This document shows positions 53,772 through 62,902 of a stretch of 64,000 nucleotides of DNA, in pieces. Within the stretch, counting starts at the first letter, position 1, and the number at the start of each line of letters is the position of its first letter. Origin of the DNA: SB11 sp964584305 (GTDB lineage: Bacteria; Bacteroidota; Bacteroidia; UBA8524). A model generated the notes under the pieces. The model did no database searches. It was given only the letters and a program-made list of their open reading frames with translations, and was not told the origin of the DNA. Both the position numbers and the translations under genes were made by a program. Location of the stretch: contig CAZOZL010000005.1 in NCBI GenBank assembly GCA_964584305.1, positions 107,146-171,145 of the forward strand, written 5' to 3'.

Positions 53772-55007
53772 ATGAGTTTACCCCGTAAATATTTTGTATT
53801 AGCCAGTTTGTATATAGTACAGTCAGTACCTTTGGCTTTTCTAAAAACGGGTTTTCAAACTTTTCTTCGCGATCAAAATATTTCTTATGAGCATATTAGC
53901 GGTTTATTAGGCTTGATGCTTATGCCGTGGGTATTCAAGTTTTTGTGGGCTCCAGCGGTAGATAGATGGTGTGCCAATAAGCTGCCTAAAATGCGGCGGT
54001 TTATACTCATTTTTCAAGTAGTAGGGGCTTTGTTATTAGGTGTTACAGCTATAATGCAGTTTCCCAGTTCGCTACACGCTATAACAATGGTATTTTTTCT
54101 TTTTAGCTTGGTAGCTGCTACGCAAGATATAGTGGTAGATTCATTAGCAATACTCACCCTACCAAAGGAAGAACACGGTTTAGGCAATATATTTCAAATT
54201 GGAGGTTACTACTTAGGCGAAATATTAGGCGGGGCTTTAATACTTATTATTTTCGACCAGTTTGGCTGGAATTGGGCAATGGCATCCTTTGTAATCTTTT
54301 TTCTTATTCCCTTCATTCCAGTATTGTTTTATAAAGCCGAAGTAAAAACCGTTATCCCGCCGCCCTCAAAAAAGGGCTTTGGCAATCTAAAAAACTTCTT
54401 TTCAATAAAAGGAATAAATATTTGGCTACTGGTAATGATAGTGTACATGGGCAATCAAATATTGTCTCGCACTTTGTTGCCCTCTTTGTTTACTGATATG
54501 GGCTATACTAAAACTCAAATTGCATCTATAATAGGGGTTTGGGGTAGTAGTGCATCAGTATTAGGTGCAATATTAGGGGGTATTTTGGTAAATAAATGGG
54601 GGAGAAAAAATAGCTTAGTTATTTTTGGTGCTTTAAAAGTAATTTCACTGTTGGGGTTCTTTTTACTTCAAAGCGATACATCAAACACAACCGTGTATTC
54701 CGTTATTATGATAAACGATTTTGTATCAGGTGCGGCTATGGTTACTGTATTCACTATTATGATGGATAAGTGCCGCCTCACAAGCCCCGGTACAGATTTT
54801 ACCATTCAGCAATCCATTAATCAGTTTGCAATACTATTTTTTGTAATTATCAGTGGTATTGTAGTGAAGTTTCAAAAAGATGATTTTACCCTCCTATTTA
54901 TAATAGCCTTAATTGTAGGAGTAATTGGGGTTGCTTTGGCTGCCTTTGGGCTAAAAAAAGAAAACCTTGATAATAGCAATGGATTTCTTTCACAAACAGA
55001 GAAATAG
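53772..55007 (+). CDS. MFS transporter, RhtX/FptX-like siderophore permease
   Basis: A 411-residue inner-membrane transporter with about twelve helices. The segments VAATQDIVVDSLAILTL, EEHGLGNIFQIGGYYLGEILGGAL and IFDQFGWNWAMASF match the RhtX/FptX and AmpG-like branch of the MFS, whose members import siderophores or muropeptides. The operator-like palindrome in its promoter and the HmuY/TonB receptor genes that follow favour siderophore or heme-related import over AmpG. The next gene is 225 bp away on the same strand and may have its own promoter. Confidence 0.82.
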   Translation: MSLPRKYFVLASLYIVQSVPLAFLKTGFQTFLRDQNISYEHISGLLGLMLMPWVFKFLWAPAVDRWCANKLPKMRRFILIFQVVGALLLGVTAIMQFPSSLHAITMVFFLFSLVAATQDIVVDSLAILTLPKEEHGLGNIFQIGGYYLGEILGGALILIIFDQFGWNWAMASFVIFFLIPFIPVLFYKAEVKTVIPPPSKKGFGNLKNFFSIKGINIWLLVMIVYMGNQILSRTLLPSLFTDMGYTKTQIASIIGVWGSSASVLGAILGGILVNKWGRKNSLVIFGALKVISLLGFFLLQSDTSNTTVYSVIMINDFVSGAAMVTVFTIMMDKCRLTSPGTDFTIQQSINQFAILFFVIISGIVVKFQKDDFTLLFIIALIVGVIGVALAAFGLKKENLDNSNGFLSQTEK

Positions 55008-55232
55008 TTTGCCATAAACAGGTCATATCTACTTCCTCAACAAACAAACTTTCATATTTCCTCGTATATAATGGCGATGTTATTTTATAATATTTGTCAT
55101 ACTTTTAAACCTCAATGCTGGTAGGGATTGCAAAGGATTTAAGGCAGTGTCATATTAACGTCATTTTAGTTTGTAAAGGTTCTAAATAATGACATTTCAA
55201 CCTATTTTTGAGGCATAGTTTTAAATTAAATA

Positions 55233-56525
55233 ATGAAGTATATAAAATCACTACTAATTCTTACTTTCCTTTTACCCCTAATAAACCTGTCAGCACAACA
55301 GGTAGATTCAGTTGAAATGGGCGCAGGTTATAGCAACGATGTTTTCTACAGTTTAGAAAACGGTGAAATAAAAAAATCGCCTAACAATACTTGGGATTTA
55401 GGTTTCCGTACTGGCTTCCGTTCAGATGGTATTTTTGTCAACTCAATAAGTTCTTCTATTGCTCCACGCAGCACAAAACTGTATTTATACCCAAAAGGAG
55501 ATAAAACAGCGTGGAATACATTTGACACCTCTAGCATGGGGAACTGGTTAGAATATACCAACTCAGACTCATCATGGGAGTTTGGTGCTTTCAATCGTGC
55601 AAAACAGGCTTTTCCTGATTTTTCATGGGGAGTGTATAATCCATTAACAAAAATTGTTGAAGGTGATTCTTTATACTTACTTGAAATAACTCAAGGCAAC
55701 ACAAAAACCTATAAAAAAATACATATAATAGATAAAAATTTTGGTGTTTGGCATTTTAGATATGCTGATATTGATGGCTCTAATGAAGTATTAGACTCTA
55801 TTGTAGGGAGTAATGCAAAAGCTAAAGTATTGGATTACTATTCTATTTTAAGCAGTGCTAAACTCGATCGTGAGCCTGATAGTACAAAATACTGGGATAT
55901 TGTTTTTAAACGCTACTACGAATTTCTTGCACCTACTTTTGATATTCGCTACCCTGTTTCAGGGGTTTGGGCAAACAAAGGCGTGTTTGTAGCACAGGTA
56001 AATGGAGTAATACCTTCAAATTTTGATTATAAAACATTAGCATCCGCTGATTATAGAGAAGAAGCAAATATTATTGGTTCTGATTGGAAGTTTTTTGATA
56101 TGACTGTATTTCAATGGAAACTTAAAGATTCATTGGCATACTATATTAAAGCTAAAAACGGTGCTATTTGGAGAGTTATTTTCACTGATTTTGGTGGACA
56201 GGCAAATGGTAAATCTGTTTTTAATAAAACAAAACTTGCTCCAGCACTTAGTGTGAATAAAACTTCGCCTTTGGTTTCGTTTGGCATTTATCCAAACCCA
56301 GCCGCCAATACTTTAGAGGTTGTTTTTGAAAATAGAAATAGCACTATTAGCAATACATTACGTATTCACAATATGGCGGGGCAATTGGTAGTACAACAAA
56401 ATTTAGAGGCTACTACTGGTCTCCATGCAAATGCCATTGATGTATCAGCCCTTAAAACAGGGATATACATTGTGAGCATTGAAAACAATGGACACATTTT
56501 AACGCAAAAATTGATTAAAGAATAA
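55233..56525 (+). CDS. HmuY-like protein with T9SS sorting domain
   Basis: A 430-residue exported protein. Signal peptide MKYIKSLLILTFLLPLINLSAQ is followed by the HmuY-like pattern: NDVFYSLENGEIKKSPNNTWDLGFRT, a second half with KYWDIVFKRYYEF, and IIGSDWKFFDMTVFQWKLKDSLAYYIKAKNGAIWRVIFTDF in parts. The last 80 residues are a type A T9SS sorting domain (FGIYPNPAANTLEVVF, LKTGIYIVSIENN). HmuY of Porphyromonas is a heme-binding lipoprotein; this one should be passed through the T9SS and anchored at the surface. Heme binding itself is not shown. Followed 91 bp later by a TonB-dependent receptor gene. Confidence 0.8.
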   Translation: MKYIKSLLILTFLLPLINLSAQQVDSVEMGAGYSNDVFYSLENGEIKKSPNNTWDLGFRTGFRSDGIFVNSISSSIAPRSTKLYLYPKGDKTAWNTFDTSSMGNWLEYTNSDSSWEFGAFNRAKQAFPDFSWGVYNPLTKIVEGDSLYLLEITQGNTKTYKKIHIIDKNFGVWHFRYADIDGSNEVLDSIVGSNAKAKVLDYYSILSSAKLDREPDSTKYWDIVFKRYYEFLAPTFDIRYPVSGVWANKGVFVAQVNGVIPSNFDYKTLASADYREEANIIGSDWKFFDMTVFQWKLKDSLAYYIKAKNGAIWRVIFTDFGGQANGKSVFNKTKLAPALSVNKTSPLVSFGIYPNPAANTLEVVFENRNSTISNTLRIHNMAGQLVVQQNLEATTGLHANAIDVSALKTGIYIVSIENNGHILTQKLIKE

Positions 56526-56616
56526 CTTACTAAATAGTAATACCCTGCAAACAATTAACAACATAGCAACTCCTAATTACTTAGAAAGAAAAAAAATTTT
56601 CTTTGGTGGCGGTGCT

Positions 56617-58860
56617 ATGCACAAGGTATTGCAGTTATTTATTATCCTATTGGCAACTACCCTTAGCTTTTCAAACGCTAAGGGTCAGTTTGTTTTAAAG
56701 GTTAATGATAAGAAAGCTGAACCCGTAGCTGGTGCTAAAGTATTTATCATTCCCATAGAAAAAGAAAATCCTTACTCATTAGCAAAAGCATATTTTACAA
56801 ACAATAAAGGGCTGGTAAATTCAACAATTGGCGGTGTGTGTGCTATTGAAGTTTCAGGCGAAGGTTTTAAAACCATTACTGATACCGTTAAACTGGTAGC
56901 AGGCAATATATATATAGTGGCACTTAACCAATTGGAATATGTAGCAGGCACAACAATTGTTACTGGGCAATACGCAGCTACCACAGCCGATAAGTCTGTT
57001 TCAAAAGTTAGAATAATTGATGCCAAGCGCATTCAGGCGCAGGGTGCAGTAAACTTAAAAGATGTTTTAAGTAATGAACTTAATATACGCCTAAGTCAAG
57101 ATAATATTTTGGGCAGTAGCCTAAGTTTGCAAGGTGTTGGCGGGCAAAATATAAAAATACTAATAGATGGTGTGCCAATGATTGGTCGCCTTAATGGGAA
57201 TATCGATATATCGCAAATTAATATGAACAATATTGAGCGTATAGAGATTATTGAAGGTCCGATGAGTGTGATGTATGGTACTGATGCTTTGGGCGGTGTG
57301 ATAAACCTAATTACCAAAAAAACAACGAAACACAGTGTTGAAGGAAATGTGAATACCTACTATGAAAGTGTAGGAAACTATAATATTGACGGAAGAATAG
57401 CCTTTAAAACCAAAAACCGTACTACTGTGCAGGTAAGCGGTGGGCGTAATTTTTTTGATGGTTTTGGTGGCATTGGTTTAAGAGGGCGAGTACAACAATG
57501 GAAACCCAAAGAGCAATATTTTGTAGATGGTATTATAGGTTTTAAAGTTAAAAACTCGACACACAGAATACAAACTACATTTTTTGATGAGTTGTTGCTA
57601 AATAGAGGCGCACCTGTTGTAAAACCTTATACGGTGTACGCTTTTGATAATTACTTTTATACCCGTAGGCTCAATAACTCACTATTTTCAAACTTTAAGT
57701 TGAAAAACGGAGCAAGAATTAATATTATAAATTCATACTCGTGGTTTAGAAGAAATAATTTGCAACAACGTAGAGACCTTGTTACCCTCGAAGATAATTT
57801 AACCAAAGGTGTTGAAGACCACGATACCTCTGTATTTACTTTGGTAATGTCTCGGGGTACATATACTCAATCTATAAATAGAAAAGTGAGCTTTCAGTTA
57901 GGCTACGATATTAATCTTGAAACCGTAAAAGGTGGGCGTATTCAAGGGGATAGGCAAGAAATTGGTGATTATGCAGGGTATGCAACAGTAGAGTATCGCC
58001 CTTTGTTGCGTTGGGTACTTCGCCCAGGGTTGCGTGTTTCGCACAATACACGGTATGGTGCGCCTATAACGCCCTCTTTTAACACCAAATATACCATTAA
58101 TAATAAGCTAAATATAAGAGCTTCGTATGCAAGAGGTTTCAGGTCGCCATCACTAAAAGAGTTAAACTTATTTTTTGTTGATATAAACCATAACATACAA
58201 CCTAATCCTAATTTAGAAGCCGAAGTATCTGATAATATAAATGTATCGGCAGTGTATTCTCATAAATTTAAAAACAAAGTAGCACTAAGTATAGAGCCAT
58301 CATTGTTTTATAATGATATACGCAATATGATATCATTAGCATTGGTTAATCCAGCTACGCAACTATATAACTATATTAATGTGGAGCAGTTTAATAATGC
58401 TGGTACAAACCTTTCGGTTCAAATAAAAATGGGAAATCTTGCAGTACAAATGGGTACAGCATTAATAGCGTTTCGTAATACTATTAATGCTAAAGATATA
58501 CCCGAGTACAGAACCACCCACGAGTATAGAGCCAATATTAACTATACATTGAAAAAAACAGGTACAGGAATTAATTTGTTTTATAAGTACAATAGTGCTG
58601 CACCCAACTTTTCTGTAAATGCCAACAATGAGACAGTACAATCTGAAATTGAAGGCTATGCCATGGCTGATATTTCAATTACACAACCTTTTGGCAAGCA
58701 TATTATGCTTGTTGTTGGGGCAAAAAACCTATTTAATGTAGGGAATATAAATTTGGGCACAGCCCAAGGAGGTCCACATGCTGGTGCCGGTAGCATGGCA
58801 ATAGCTATGGGGCGTACAATTTTTACTAGTATTAGAATTAACCTATTTAATAAAAAATAA
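56617..58860 (+). CDS. TonB-dependent outer-membrane receptor
   Basis: A 747-residue receptor. Signal peptide (LATTLSFSNAKG), an N-terminal carboxypeptidase-regulatory-like domain of about 85 residues (KVNDKKAEPVAGAKVFIIPI), plug domain at about 120-240 (NLKDVLSNELNIRL, LQGVGGQNIKILIDGVPMIGRL, IERIEIIEGPMSVMYGTDALGGVINLITKK) and a beta-barrel to the end (RINLFNKK). An AAAGAAAA / TTTTCTTT inverted repeat just precedes the ATG. It sits between two HmuY-like genes, so a heme- or siderophore-type substrate is likely. The following gene starts directly after its stop codon. Confidence 0.94.
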   Translation: MHKVLQLFIILLATTLSFSNAKGQFVLKVNDKKAEPVAGAKVFIIPIEKENPYSLAKAYFTNNKGLVNSTIGGVCAIEVSGEGFKTITDTVKLVAGNIYIVALNQLEYVAGTTIVTGQYAATTADKSVSKVRIIDAKRIQAQGAVNLKDVLSNELNIRLSQDNILGSSLSLQGVGGQNIKILIDGVPMIGRLNGNIDISQINMNNIERIEIIEGPMSVMYGTDALGGVINLITKKTTKHSVEGNVNTYYESVGNYNIDGRIAFKTKNRTTVQVSGGRNFFDGFGGIGLRGRVQQWKPKEQYFVDGIIGFKVKNSTHRIQTTFFDELLLNRGAPVVKPYTVYAFDNYFYTRRLNNSLFSNFKLKNGARINIINSYSWFRRNNLQQRRDLVTLEDNLTKGVEDHDTSVFTLVMSRGTYTQSINRKVSFQLGYDINLETVKGGRIQGDRQEIGDYAGYATVEYRPLLRWVLRPGLRVSHNTRYGAPITPSFNTKYTINNKLNIRASYARGFRSPSLKELNLFFVDINHNIQPNPNLEAEVSDNINVSAVYSHKFKNKVALSIEPSLFYNDIRNMISLALVNPATQLYNYINVEQFNNAGTNLSVQIKMGNLAVQMGTALIAFRNTINAKDIPEYRTTHEYRANINYTLKKTGTGINLFYKYNSAAPNFSVNANNETVQSEIEGYAMADISITQPFGKHIMLVVGAKNLFNVGNINLGTAQGGPHAGAGSMAIAMGRTIFTSIRINLFNKK

Positions 58861-59862
58861 ATGAGGTATAAAGTAGTTAGCATATTAAGCGTATTCGTAG
58901 TCTTACTTTCATCGTGCTGGAAAGGAGAAGAACCTTTTATTTTACCTGATGCAGGGAGTATTATATCAAGTGAAGTATCATTGGGTGCTAACTATGATAA
59001 AATGATATATTTTAATGTAAATACGCAAGAGTTTGTAATTCGGAATTTTAAATCGTGGGACTTATCATTTGAAGCAGGCGAGAATGAGTTTTATGTATTT
59101 TTGAACTCGGGTAATTTAATGTTGGCACACGAAACTAATTTAACTGATTTTAATGCCACATATACGCTGGTTAGCGGAATGGAATGGAAGTATGATGTAC
59201 CAAATGGAAGCAAGGACTCAATAGCAATAGGTAAATGGTGGACAGGTACAAGCGGTATATCAAAAGGCTTGGTATATGTTATAGATATGGGAATTGGCTA
59301 TACAAGTGGTGAACGCTATAAAAAATTCCAAATAGAGAAAGCAGATACTAAAGGATATACTATTAATATTGGCGACCTAAACGACAATACTACAAACAAA
59401 AGTTTTTTTATTCCTAAGGGAGACAAACGTAATTTAGCACACTTTAATATTACCACAAGGGCTGTTATTACTGATATAGAACCTGAAAAAGATAATTGGG
59501 ATTTATGGTTTACAAGTTATAATCATATTTTTCACGACCAAGGACCAGAACCCGTGCCTTATCAAGTACGTGGCGTATTGCAAAACACAGCAAATGGAGT
59601 ACGAGTATATGAGGAGGAGGTAAAGAGTTTTGATGAGATTGATATTGAATACGCCGCCTCTGTTAACCTAAACAGCGATGCCGATATTATTGGATACGAC
59701 TGGAAAGTGTATGACCAAGATGCAGGACGTTATACGGTTGATAATACACGTACTTATATCATAAAAACAGTATCAGGGTTTTATTACAAAATGCGTTTTA
59801 CTGACTACTACGACATTGATGGTTTAAGAGGTACGCCCAGTTTTGATTTGCAGAGATTATAA
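58861..59862 (+). CDS. HmuY-like lipoprotein
   Basis: A 333-residue protein with lipobox VVLLSSC (Cys19). It matches the HmuY layout and resembles the T9SS-fused homologue upstream: NYDKMIYFNVNTQEFVIRNFKSWDLSFEAG, then DNWDLWFTSYNHIF, and IIGYDWKVYDQDAGRYTV...TYIIKTVSGFYYKMRFTDYYD. Its final segment ends the family domain and there is no sorting domain. It should sit on the outer membrane and deliver ligand to the TonB receptor, as HmuY does to HmuR. Its ATG abuts the receptor stop codon, so the two are coupled. Confidence 0.85.
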   Translation: MRYKVVSILSVFVVLLSSCWKGEEPFILPDAGSIISSEVSLGANYDKMIYFNVNTQEFVIRNFKSWDLSFEAGENEFYVFLNSGNLMLAHETNLTDFNATYTLVSGMEWKYDVPNGSKDSIAIGKWWTGTSGISKGLVYVIDMGIGYTSGERYKKFQIEKADTKGYTINIGDLNDNTTNKSFFIPKGDKRNLAHFNITTRAVITDIEPEKDNWDLWFTSYNHIFHDQGPEPVPYQVRGVLQNTANGVRVYEEEVKSFDEIDIEYAASVNLNSDADIIGYDWKVYDQDAGRYTVDNTRTYIIKTVSGFYYKMRFTDYYDIDGLRGTPSFDLQRL

Positions 59863-59920
59863 AAACAAAAAGTATTTGCCAAAAGGTAGTAATTTCCCCC
59901 CCTTTCCTTGTTTAGAATGA

Positions 59921-59949
59921 TTCTAAAGTGATATATTCGCAGCAAATTT
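59921..59949 (+). promoter_or_regulatory. Operator-like palindrome and -7 element before the PD40 lipoprotein gene
   Basis: TTTAGAATGATTCTAAA at 59921-59937 is a perfect palindrome (8-bp arms, centre G). It is followed four bases later by TATATTCG (TAnnTTTG with one change). It matches the site at 53711 at 16 of 17 positions, with the same placement relative to the -7 element. Confidence 0.62.
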
Positions 59950-59963
59950 AAACGCCATTAAAT

Positions 59964-61076
59964 ATGCGGATTACAGCACACTTAGCAGCACTACTTATTA
60001 TCATTAGTTCGTGCAAAAATACCTCTACTAAAACAGATACCAACAACGACTCTATACTTGCCGATAGTAGCCAAGTAGAAGAGCCAAAAAAGGAGAAGCA
60101 TATAGCTAACCTACGCCAGCTTACTTGGGGTGGAGACAATGCAGAAGCCTATTTTAGTTTTGATAATAAAAAATTAATTTTCCAAAGCCAAAACCCCGAT
60201 TGGGGTTTAGAGTGTGACCAAATATTTTTGTTTACTATTGATAGTATGTTGCAAGATACAACTATGCGCCCCCAACTAATAAGCACAGGCAGAGGACGTA
60301 CTACCTGCTCCTATTTTATGGAAGGGGATACCCAAATTATATATGCCAGCACACACCTAAAATACGATAAATGCCCACCCGTACCCGAACGCCATAAAGA
60401 TGGTAAATACCTTTGGGCAATATATCCTGAATTTGATATATTTATTGCTGATTTGGAAGGAAACATAAAAAAACAACTTACTACAACAGTAGGATACGAT
60501 GCAGAAGCCACCATATCACCCGATGGTAAAAGCATAGTATTTACAAGTACCCGTAGTGGAGATTTAGAACTATTTACCATGAACACTGACGGTACAAATG
60601 TGAAACAAATTACATCAGAGTTAGGATATGATGGAGGAGCTTTTTTCTCGCCCGATGGTACTAAGTTGGTATTTCGTGCTTCTCGCCCTAAAAAAGAGCA
60701 GGAAGTAAAAGAGTATAAAGAATTATTAGCACAAGGTTTGGTAGCCCCCATTAATATGGAAATTTATGTATGCAATGTAGATGGTAGCGATATGAAACAA
60801 GTTACCCAATTGGGCAATGCCAACTGGGCACCTTTTTTTCATCCTAACGGAGAAAAAATCATATTCTCATCAAACCACCATAGCAATAAAGGCTACGATT
60901 TTCAGCTATATATGATAAATATAGACGGTACAGGTTTAGAACAAATAACCACCACCAGTATGTTTAATGCATTTCCTATGTTCTCGCCTGATGGTAAAAA
61001 ATTAATATTTAGTAGTAATAGAAACAATGGCGGTACACACGGCACAAACTTGTTTATTGCCGATTGGATTAACTAA
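59964..61076 (+). CDS. PD40 (TolB-like) propeller lipoprotein
   Basis: A 370-residue lipoprotein (lipobox LIIISSC, Cys17). The sequence consists of about six PD40 repeats of the type DAEATISPDGKSIVFTSTRSGDLELFTMNTDGTNVKQIT, ending MFNAFPMFSPDGKKLIFSSNRNNGG. Such propellers bind peptides or polysaccharides and form the TolB C-terminal domain; this is a free propeller without the TolB N-terminal part. Its promoter carries the operator palindrome shared with the siderophore permease, so it may respond to iron. The M28 peptidase gene follows 84 bp later on the same strand. Confidence 0.85.
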   Translation: MRITAHLAALLIIISSCKNTSTKTDTNNDSILADSSQVEEPKKEKHIANLRQLTWGGDNAEAYFSFDNKKLIFQSQNPDWGLECDQIFLFTIDSMLQDTTMRPQLISTGRGRTTCSYFMEGDTQIIYASTHLKYDKCPPVPERHKDGKYLWAIYPEFDIFIADLEGNIKKQLTTTVGYDAEATISPDGKSIVFTSTRSGDLELFTMNTDGTNVKQITSELGYDGGAFFSPDGTKLVFRASRPKKEQEVKEYKELLAQGLVAPINMEIYVCNVDGSDMKQVTQLGNANWAPFFHPNGEKIIFSSNHHSNKGYDFQLYMINIDGTGLEQITTTSMFNAFPMFSPDGKKLIFSSNRNNGGTHGTNLFIADWIN

Positions 61077-61160
61077 CTTTACAGTTTTAAAATACATACA
61101 GTTGTTTGCCCAATAGGGATAAATAATTGTTTTATAAACAATTGATAATCAGTAATTAAA

Positions 61161-62408
61161 ATGCGGAAAATTAATTTAGTATTTCTTGTTCTCTTAGCCT
61201 TTTTAGTGGGCACAACAAATGCGCAAAATATTGTACAAAGCAATATAGAGAAACACATAAAAACACTAAGTAGCGATGAGTTTTTAGGTAGAGGTACGGG
61301 CGAAAAAGGGGAGGAGTTAGCAGCAAATTATATAGCCCAATATTTTAAAACCCTAAAACTACAACCTTGGGGCGATGGGAATACGTATTTTCAAAATTTT
61401 GATTTTAAGTTTCGTAAAACCTCAATGTCAAACCCACATGGCAAAGGTGAGATGGTACCCAAAAAAGGTAAAAATGTAGTGGGCTATATTGATAATGGAG
61501 CTGCTTATACAATAATAATAGGAGCGCACTACGACCATTTAGGAACGGGGCTTTTAGGAAGCAGCCGCAATGCTAATCCAAAAGGTAAAATACATAATGG
61601 AGCTGATGATAATGCATCAGGGACAGCAGGAGTGATGGAGCTGGCACGATACTATACCCAGAATGGTATAAAAGAAGGTTGTAACTTTATTTTTATCGCT
61701 TTTTCGGGTGAAGAATTAGGTTTGGTAGGTTCCAAAAAGTTTACACAGTTTGAAAAATTCGATTCATCAAAAATACAATGCATGGTAAACATGGATATGA
61801 TAGGACGCTTGAATGATAGCACTAAGAAAATTTTGCTATACGGTATTGGTACAAGCCCTGTGTTTGGCAGTATGGTACAAACTTTTAAACCACAGGGTTT
61901 GAATATTAAAATAGATTCATCGGGTATTGGTCCAACAGACCATACCAGTTTTTACTTAAAAAATATCCCAGTATTATCATTTTTCACGGGGCAACACAAG
62001 CAATACCACACGCCCGAAGATGATGAACACCTTATAAATTATGAAGGCGAGATAATAGTACTAAAATACATTGCACAAGTAGTGGATAGTGTTGCCACAT
62101 TACCCAAACTAAAATTCATTAAAACTAAAAGCAAAAGCCAAGAAAGGGTGAGTTTTAAAGTTACTTTAGGCGTAATGCCCGATTATACTTTTGAGGGAAT
62201 GGGCTTAAAAATTGATGATGTAACAGAAGGAAAACCCGCTGATAAAGCAGGGGTGAAAGCGGGCGATATTGTAGTAGCTATGGGTGATATGGATTTAAAA
62301 GATATTTACGATTATATGAAAGCACTAAGCAAGCATAAAAAAGGTGATAAAACCACAATAAAAGTAAAACGTGGAACTAAGCAATTAGACTTAAACGTTG
62401 AGTTTTAG
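61161..62408 (+). CDS. M28 family peptidase with C-terminal PDZ domain
   Basis: A 415-residue zinc aminopeptidase-type enzyme with a signal peptide (FLVGTTNAQ). Metal-site blocks: GAHYDHLG (His, Asp context), NGADDNASGTAGVMELARYY (bridging Asp), FSGEELGLVGSKKF (catalytic Glu), VNMDMIGRL (Asp ligand) and GPTDHTSFYL with YHTPEDD (His). Residues about 330-415 are a PDZ domain (GMGLKIDDVTEGKPADKAGVKAGDIVVAMGDMDL). M28 with a C-terminal PDZ is known in Bacteroidota. Follows the PD40 lipoprotein gene. Its 3' end overlaps the broken terC by 18 bp (convergent). Confidence 0.93.
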   Translation: MRKINLVFLVLLAFLVGTTNAQNIVQSNIEKHIKTLSSDEFLGRGTGEKGEELAANYIAQYFKTLKLQPWGDGNTYFQNFDFKFRKTSMSNPHGKGEMVPKKGKNVVGYIDNGAAYTIIIGAHYDHLGTGLLGSSRNANPKGKIHNGADDNASGTAGVMELARYYTQNGIKEGCNFIFIAFSGEELGLVGSKKFTQFEKFDSSKIQCMVNMDMIGRLNDSTKKILLYGIGTSPVFGSMVQTFKPQGLNIKIDSSGIGPTDHTSFYLKNIPVLSFFTGQHKQYHTPEDDEHLINYEGEIIVLKYIAQVVDSVATLPKLKFIKTKSKSQERVSFKVTLGVMPDYTFEGMGLKIDDVTEGKPADKAGVKAGDIVVAMGDMDLKDIYDYMKALSKHKKGDKTTIKVKRGTKQLDLNVEF

Positions 62409-62721
62409 GTTTTTTAGCCTTCTTTTTCTTTTTTCGTGCTCTCCTATATTTATTAACTCTACGGTTAGCGAAAACACTATTGCCGAGTAGATATAGCCCT
62501 TTGGTACATCCTCGTGAAAGGCATCAAGTATTAGCATAAAACCAATCATAATTAAAAAAGCTAAGGCTAATCCTATTGTTCGGGTTTGAGGACGCTTTTT
62601 TTCAGGGAGTTTATTGGTAACTATTGATATGAAGATAATATTATCAATACCCAATACAATTTCAAGAAAGAAAGGTAAGTAAAGCCATTAAGCCTTCTCC
62701 AGTAAAAATATAGTCAAACAT
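62391..62721 (-). pseudogene. terC-family pseudogene with frameshift and internal deletion
   Basis: Minus strand. From the ATG at 62719-62721 the frame reads MFDYIFTGEGLMALLTFLS then stop (near 62664), the normal TerC start. The following frame resumes LEIVLGIDNIIFISIVTNKLPEKKRPQTRTIGLALAFL as in TerC membrane segments 1-2. It then jumps at about 62551-62572 to IMIGFMLILDAFHEDVPKGYIYSAIVFSLTVELIN, the C-terminal end of TerC. About 150 residues are missing, in frame. A repeated LALAFL-like stretch at the join could explain the deletion. Intact members have about 240-260 residues and about seven helices, so the product is not functional as TerC. Confidence 0.85.
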
Positions 62722-62753
62722 AGGTTACAACAAATATAGAATAGATAGATATA

Positions 62754-62787
62754 AAACAAAAAAAGGGCTGTATAGCAACAGCCCTTA
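62754..62787 (-). terminator. Terminator of the HEAT-like gene (minus strand)
   Basis: Minus strand: perfect stem AAGGGCTGT / ACAGCCCTT with a TGCTAT loop, then a long T-run. It lies downstream of the gene at 62903-63424 and upstream of the terC remnant. Confidence 0.88.
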
Positions 62788-62902
62788 ATATTCCTAAAAT
62801 TACACAACAGCTTTTGGCTGCTCATATTTCAAGCTACTAATATAGCTGCTTTTTTTGTTAGTAATTCTAAATAGACATTATATTTTATAGTATAAATTTG
62901 TT

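Noticed and set aside
53772..55007. AmpG muropeptide permease
   Set aside because: Same MFS branch, but the position next to HmuY/TonB genes and the operator favour a siderophore-type permease; kept only as an alternative.
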